Below are positions 60,461-64,000 of a DNA stretch of 64,000 nucleotides, one piece after another; the stretch's first letter is position 1; each line of letters starts with the position of its first letter. The notes under the pieces are model-generated. The model had not been told where the DNA came from. It did no database searches and saw only the letters and a list, made by a program, of their open reading frames with translations. The stretch spans positions 1-64,000 of the forward strand of contig JBAQYF010000011.1 in NCBI GenBank assembly GCA_049299895.1, in the 5' to 3' direction. The position numbers and the translations under genes were made by a program. The DNA is from CAIYYO01 sp049299895. Its GTDB lineage: Archaea > Altiarchaeota > Altiarchaeia > IMC4 > QMZM01.

Positions 60461-61120
60461 TCAGAAGAACCCTAACGCATCGTCTATCGCTCCAAGCTCT
60501 ATTCCGCTTGTGCGCAGGCCCGTTATGTATCCGTTAGAATTAGCTATCAGCCCGGATCCAACAAACGGGAATCCGAAGTTTATCGTTCCTTCTTTGCCGG
60601 GAACTTTCAGTATTTTTTCGATCTCTTTTAGTTCGTCCGCGCTCGTTTCAGCGTGGCACAGGAACCCCTTGTTGGTTGCTTTGCAGCAGGCGCCCGACTC
60701 TTTGTGGCGGGCTATGTCTTTTTTCACGACTTCGACGTCGAGTGCGTCTTCGAATATCTTGTGGTGGGTGAATTCCCGGCTAACGATCGCCGCCTTGTCG
60801 TTTGAGCATACGAGGTTTCCGAGGGCGGTGTATGTGTCGTGGACTTTTTCTATGTTGATCTCGACGCCGTGTTCTTTTAGTTGTTTTTTGATCCAGCGGA
60901 TCTTGTCGTCTTCTATAAAATATGGCACCACAAGACCGTTGCTGTTTCCGGCGCAGAACATCCCCAGGAGGTTCGTTCCGTATATGTTGGTCTTTATGGT
61001 CGGGACTTCCAGTATGCGGGTGTCTTTGAATCCTGTAGATATTAGGGCGTATTTGTCTGTTGCGAGGCCCAGGAGGCCTACGAAGTCTTCGCCGTTTACC
61101 GATGTTTGTTTATAAGACAT
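60461..61120 (-). CDS. eif6: Translation initiation factor 6 (aIF6)
   Basis: 219 residues, standard size. The repeated alpha/beta pentein units show in TNIYGTNLLGMFCAGNSNGLVVPY, STALGN-like YTALGNLV and GSGLIANSNGYITG. aIF6 binds the large subunit and prevents premature joining. It follows rpl31e by nine bases, a conserved archaeal pair. Its 3' end is convergent with the Yip1-like gene. Confidence 0.96.
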   Translation of the reverse strand: MSYKQTSVNGEDFVGLLGLATDKYALISTGFKDTRILEVPTIKTNIYGTNLLGMFCAGNSNGLVVPYFIEDDKIRWIKKQLKEHGVEINIEKVHDTYTALGNLVCSNDKAAIVSREFTHHKIFEDALDVEVVKKDIARHKESGACCKATNKGFLCHAETSADELKEIEKILKVPGKEGTINFGFPFVGSGLIANSNGYITGLRTSGIELGAIDDALGFF

Positions 61121-61129
61121 GGTTTACGT

Positions 61130-61375
61130 TTATTCTTCTACGAGAGAAGCTACTGCTATGCCTTCTTCTGTCACTACTTTTACCTTTACCTTCCTTGGGG
61201 GCTTTTCCCTGCTATGCTCCCAGACTGCTTCGTTAAGTGAAGCGTCGATCTTTACTACATCTGCCTTTGTGTGCTTGGCAACGTATTCTCTTATGACCCT
61301 TACTGCTTTGTTGGCTCTTCTGGGTCTGGGGGCGTCGAATACCTCTCTAAGGGGTATAGTGTATATTCTTTCCAT
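61130..61375 (-). CDS. rpl31e: Large ribosomal subunit protein eL31
   Basis: 81 residues. It opens MERIYTIPLREVFDAPRPRR and contains KAVRVIREYVAKHTKADVVK, the usual eL31 pattern. In many archaea rpl39e stands just before it; no eL39 reading was found in the short gap upstream (61376-61402), so that gene must be elsewhere. Confidence 0.95.
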   Translation of the reverse strand: MERIYTIPLREVFDAPRPRRANKAVRVIREYVAKHTKADVVKIDASLNEAVWEHSREKPPRKVKVKVVTEEGIAVASLVEE

Positions 61376-61402
61376 TTTTCTTTTGTTTATACTGTTGTTG
61401 AT

Positions 61403-61606
61403 CTAAAATTCCTGGTCTATTGAGCCCATCTCTTCTTCCAGTTTCTTTATGGTCTCGCCCGCTTCGTCTGTGTATATGCGTTCGGCGCATTTCTTGCATA
61501 CGAATGCGGGCACTTTTATCGTCTTTTGGTGCGGTCCCACGGAGACTTCGTAGTCGACTTGCTTCAGCACGAGTTGGCCTCCGCACATTGGACATGGACC
61601 GGACAT
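61403..61606 (-). CDS. YgiT-type zinc-finger protein
   Basis: 67 residues with two CxxC knuckles: CPMCGG (5-10) and VCKKCAERIY (36-45), the YgiT/MqsA N-terminal type. There is no C-terminal HTH, unlike MqsA antitoxin. No adjacent MqsR toxin is seen. It may be a stand-alone zinc ribbon. It precedes rpl31e by 27 bases on the same strand. Confidence 0.82.
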   Translation of the reverse strand: MSGPCPMCGGQLVLKQVDYEVSVGPHQKTIKVPAFVCKKCAERIYTDEAGETIKKLEEEMGSIDQEF

Positions 61607-61653
61607 TTTGTGTTGGTAGGTATATATTAGTGTTTTCTTGAATTATAATCAAT

Positions 61654-62106
61654 TTACCGGATATAATGCCTTGTATCTTCGGGGGTCTTTGTTTCGCCCG
61701 CCCCGGGTTCCTTTTTGGCCATGGCTACCGTGGGGATGGGTATCGGCGCGGGCAGGCCTATCTCTTTTGACAGGACTACGGATTCTATTATGCAACTTGA
61801 GAGTATTACATTGTGCACCCTTTCCGCGACGTCAGTGGGCAGGTTCTTTGCTCCCTTCTCCCATTCCTTCATGGCCCGCTCGATGTTCTCGTCGGAATCG
61901 CGGAGCATTATGTCTCCGTCTATCTTTATTAATCCTATCCCTGGTTCGAATGTGCAGGTGAATGTGAATTCTATCGCCAGTTTTCCCTCTATCTTCATCA
62001 CGCTCTTCACGTTGCTGTTATTGTGCACGTTCACGGGCCCCTCGATGGGTCCTGCGAATTTTTTTACTTCGAGATTCCTGAATTTGAGGTCTACCTGGTT
62101 GGCCAT
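61654..62106 (-). CDS. Beta-rich protein resembling the SecB-like fold
   Basis: 150 residues. The pattern of long alternating beta strands (FTFTCTFEPGIGLIKIDGDIM) followed by a helix after EWEKGAKNLPTDVAERVHN and a final GLPAPIPIPTV recalls SecB-like chaperone-fold proteins known in some archaea (for example the MJ0357 type). This is a fold-level impression. The last about 20 residues are low complexity. It could be a chaperone for secreted proteins, unproven. Confidence 0.55.
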   Translation of the reverse strand: MANQVDLKFRNLEVKKFAGPIEGPVNVHNNSNVKSVMKIEGKLAIEFTFTCTFEPGIGLIKIDGDIMLRDSDENIERAMKEWEKGAKNLPTDVAERVHNVILSSCIIESVVLSKEIGLPAPIPIPTVAMAKKEPGAGETKTPEDTRHYIR

Positions 62107-62158
62107 ATTAAAAGGATTTAATACTTACCATTTTAATCATATAAATTACCGACGCAGC

Positions 62159-62605
62159 ATGAAAACAGTGGTCGCAACCGGGGTCTTTGACATACTCCAC
62201 CCCGGTCACGTGGTATTCCTGGAGGAAGCAAGGAAGCTTGGTGACCGTCTGGTAGTGATAGTTGCCAGGGATCACAACGTTGAAAAGCGCAAGAACCCCC
62301 CGACGATACCCGAGAGGCAGAGGCTGGAACTGGTATCCGCGCTCAAGGGAGTGGACGAAGCAGTCCTCGGGGACCGCGAGGATTTTTACAAGCCCATAAA
62401 AGAGATAGACCCGGACATAGTCGCGCTGGGAAAAAACCAGAGATTCGACGTAAACGAGCTGCAGGCGGAGCTCATGAAACGCGGCCTGAAGGCGAGAGTC
62501 GTAAGGATAGACATGCACATGGAAGGGGATCTTTCCAGCAGCAGCAGGATAATAGAAAAGATCAGGCGTACGGGAGAACATGCATCTAAAGGTTGCCAGC
62601 AATAA
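62159..62605 (+). CDS. ribL: FAD synthetase RibL-type nucleotidyltransferase
   Basis: 148 residues from ATG 62159; the longer upstream frame is antisense to the previous gene and is rejected. TGVFDILHPGHVVFLEEA (7-24) has the HPGH motif, IPERQRLELVSAL near 50 the RxxxV helix, and DLSSSSRI near 129 the ISTT-equivalent. It matches archaeal RibL, which adenylates FMN to FAD. It overlaps trm5 by 26 bases. Confidence 0.9.
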   Translation: MKTVVATGVFDILHPGHVVFLEEARKLGDRLVVIVARDHNVEKRKNPPTIPERQRLELVSALKGVDEAVLGDREDFYKPIKEIDPDIVALGKNQRFDVNELQAELMKRGLKARVVRIDMHMEGDLSSSSRIIEKIRRTGEHASKGCQQ

Positions 62606-63578
62606 GGGAGAGGACGCGCGCAAGAAGGTCCTTGCGGAAGGGGCATATGACTCCGGGAGAGAGATACAGAGACAGGGCTCATTCCTGTTCATACCGATAA
62701 CTAAAAAAGTTATCTTTCCCGGTGCAGAGATCGTTGAACTGGCAGGGATCGCGGTTAAAAAGGGGCCCCGGTCTCTCAGAGAGGCGCTCGCAGGGAAGCT
62801 GTCTGCCGGGGAGTTCGAGAAACTGCCCAAGGCATACGATCTGATAGGGGACATTGCCGTCGTAGAGATACCGGACGAGTTATCCTGCAAAAAGAAAGAG
62901 ATAGGAGAAGCCCTGCTCTCGACATTCAAGAACATCAAGGTCGTCGCGAACAAAAAGACCGGCGTAGGAACAGAGTACCGGACAAGGGACGTGGAGGTGA
63001 TCGCAGGCGTGAACCGCACGGAGACATTGCACCGGGAATCGGGCTGCGTCTATAAGCTTGACGTGACGTCTGCGTATTTTTCCCCCCGCCTTGGAACCGA
63101 GAGGATACGCGTAGCATCGCAGGTAAAAGAAGGGGAACGCGTCCTGGTCATGTTCGCAGGGATTGGGCCATACGCTATATTAATAGCCAAGAGCGCGAAG
63201 CCGAAGGAGGTGTACGCGGTTGAGTTGAACCCGTCTGCCGTCGAGTATATGAAAGAGAACGTCCGGCTGAATAAAGTCGATGTGAAGGCAATACTCGGAG
63301 ACGCGGGGATGGAAGCGGGAAAACACGGATCATTCGACCGCATAATAATGCCTCTTCCGAAGGATGCGGGTAACTTTTTGGATAAGGCGTTGCCTGCGTT
63401 GAATCCTGGGGGTGTGATAAATTATTATACCTTCAAGGGCACGACAGAGGAAGCCGCGCAGGAAGTAAGGGATATCTGCTCCCGGTTAGGATACAAAATA
63501 GAGATCCTGGACTCCGTGGAATGCGGTACTTATTCGCCGCAGCTTTCCAGGATGTGCGTGGATTTTAGAGTGTTATAA
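62580..63578 (+). CDS. trm5: tRNA (guanine37-N1)-methyltransferase Trm5
   Basis: 332 residues. The N-terminal D1 domain (1-70, SNKGEDARKKVLAEGAYDSG) is followed by D2, then the Rossmann methyltransferase core with VLVMFAGIGPYAI near 190 and IIMPLPKDAG near 256-265, where the family's NPPY-like motif is MPLP. It makes m1G37, needed for reading-frame maintenance, and the first step of wyosine formation. Co-transcribed with ribL. Confidence 0.95.
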   Translation: MHLKVASNKGEDARKKVLAEGAYDSGREIQRQGSFLFIPITKKVIFPGAEIVELAGIAVKKGPRSLREALAGKLSAGEFEKLPKAYDLIGDIAVVEIPDELSCKKKEIGEALLSTFKNIKVVANKKTGVGTEYRTRDVEVIAGVNRTETLHRESGCVYKLDVTSAYFSPRLGTERIRVASQVKEGERVLVMFAGIGPYAILIAKSAKPKEVYAVELNPSAVEYMKENVRLNKVDVKAILGDAGMEAGKHGSFDRIIMPLPKDAGNFLDKALPALNPGGVINYYTFKGTTEEAAQEVRDICSRLGYKIEILDSVECGTYSPQLSRMCVDFRVL

Positions 63579-63846
63579 CAAATGAACCCCTTTGGGTTCA
63601 TGCAGCAGGTCCTGGCCCATTGCCCCGCTTTCCGGGCCGCACGGGGTTTATGCGGTCCTTTTTCCGGCTTATGTTGTAACCGCCTCCACCGTCAACCATT
63701 GTTTTCCTATATCCCCGTCATAGTGCCTTGTCTCGTAGTCCTGCTTGTATTAAGCCGGCGTAAGCCGGGGGAGGGCCAGACCTGCCATGAATATCCGCAG
63801 CAACGCGGTAATCAAGAAATATGTATGAACTCCTTTAAATACTTAT

Positions 63847-64000
63847 ATGGAAACGTTTTCCTTCATCGCCCGCATGCCTGACGAACCCGGAAAGCTTCAT
63901 GCGGCAGCAAGGGTCATAGCGGAGCACGGCGGGAACATCCGCAGGGTGAGCTTCGAGCGGATATCGATCCTATGACCGTATTCTTCGAGGTCTCGTCGTC
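63847..64000 (+). pseudogene. ACT-domain protein, 5' part, apparently frameshifted, cut by window end
   Basis: From ATG 63847 the frame reads METFSFIARMPDEPGKLHAA then EHGGNIRRVSFERISIL and meets TGA at 63973. The family's expected R-R-I-D-P-x-TVFFEV continues in another frame from 63966 (DPMTVFFEVSS) to the window end, so one base appears to be missing near 63961-63966. A TATA-like TTTAAATACTTATA precedes it. Either a true frameshift, a sequencing error, or programmed decoding. The gap 63579-63846 holds no other gene. Confidence 0.7.

Noticed and set aside
61715..62158. N-terminal extension of RibL
   Set aside because: It is antisense to the SecB-like-fold gene; the conserved RibL start is ATG 62159.
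63582..63881. 99-residue frame after trm5
   Set aside because: No conserved motif, overlaps the ACT-domain gene and its promoter, and composition looks non-coding.

Overview
This window is archaeal. It encodes SRP54, aIF6, ribosomal proteins eL31, uS15 and eS1 (S3Ae), the KEOPS subunit Pcc1, a two-domain CDC48/VAT ATPase, HerA, the Hef helicase-nuclease, a RecJ-like DHH nuclease, geranylgeranyl reductase, NadM, RibL, Trm5 and archaeosine biosynthesis. It also has class III signal-peptide pilins and TATA-type promoters. The lineage cannot be fixed from sequence alone. Short Thr-rich linkers, T4SS-pilin-like proteins and pilins beginning with an EYLMTYGWAILVV-type segment recall DPANN or Altiarchaeota-type genomes, but aromatic amino-acid, HisA and LarB genes argue against an extremely reduced symbiont. 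Gene density is high and many neighbours overlap by ATGA or a few more bases.

Layout. 1-410: the 3' tail of a transposase, then tRNA-Arg(TCT) with a palindromic trailer. 483-6356: a lipid-kinase-like membrane protein, then three membrane GT2 glycosyltransferases, two of which are paired with paralogous membrane-anchored thioredoxin-fold proteins. 6487-11640: SRP54 and a Tad-like type IV pilus core (ATPase plus two TadC-type membrane proteins). 11772-21227: surface and glycan genes (Ig-like anchored protein, 1015-aa PTPS-related membrane protein, GT2, HAD phosphatase, ATP-grasp, Gfo/Idh/MocA dehydrogenase, a decayed Thr-rich gene, an AglD/LPG-synthase-like flippase). 21234-26890: tRNA methylthiotransferase, NOG1-type GTPase, TPR lipoprotein, LarB, AroD, MinD-like ATPase, DUF192. 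27031-28107: two pilins with a strong promoter, a strong ribosome-binding site and an intervening terminator-like hairpin. 28188-34140: tRNA-Arg(GCG), ferredoxin plus geranylgeranyl reductase, CDC48, NAD(P)HX repair enzyme and a small unknown protein. 34175-39943: S3Ae-Pcc1-S15, then an AT-rich insert (unknown HTH-like protein, small ORF, DUF234-type ATPase with operator-like palindromes), then RecJ. 40007-49063: flavoprotein, membrane metalloprotease, TatD, HisA, a RaSEA-ArcS fusion, VOC protein, a coiled-coil/winged-helix protein and Hef.

49143-52807 is the most unusual region: four consecutive secreted cysteine-rich genes. Two have a T4SS/VirB2-pilin-like two-helix core, one is a small lipoprotein-like protein, and one is a 650-residue protein with nine C-x2-C-x-DGT repeats, a Thr-rich stalk and a C-terminal thioredoxin-like domain with a CxxC motif. 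52842-64000: PheA, chorismate mutase, HerA, NadM, two membrane proteins whose outer domain matches that of the pilins at 27-28 kb, a DUF3147-like protein, a DUF763 protein, two paralogous membrane proteins, aIF6, eL31, a zinc-finger protein, a SecB-like-fold candidate, RibL, Trm5, and an ACT-domain gene that appears frameshifted at the window edge.

The window combines information-processing genes with an unusually rich cell-surface programme: glycan polymerases, pilus core and pilins, disulfide-rich stalk proteins and extracytoplasmic thioredoxin folds. The strongest candidates for something undescribed are the cysteine-rich cluster at 49.1-52.8 kb, the pilin-head domain transplanted onto non-pilin membrane anchors, the GT2/thioredoxin-like couplets, and the one-chain RaSEA-ArcS archaeosine enzyme.
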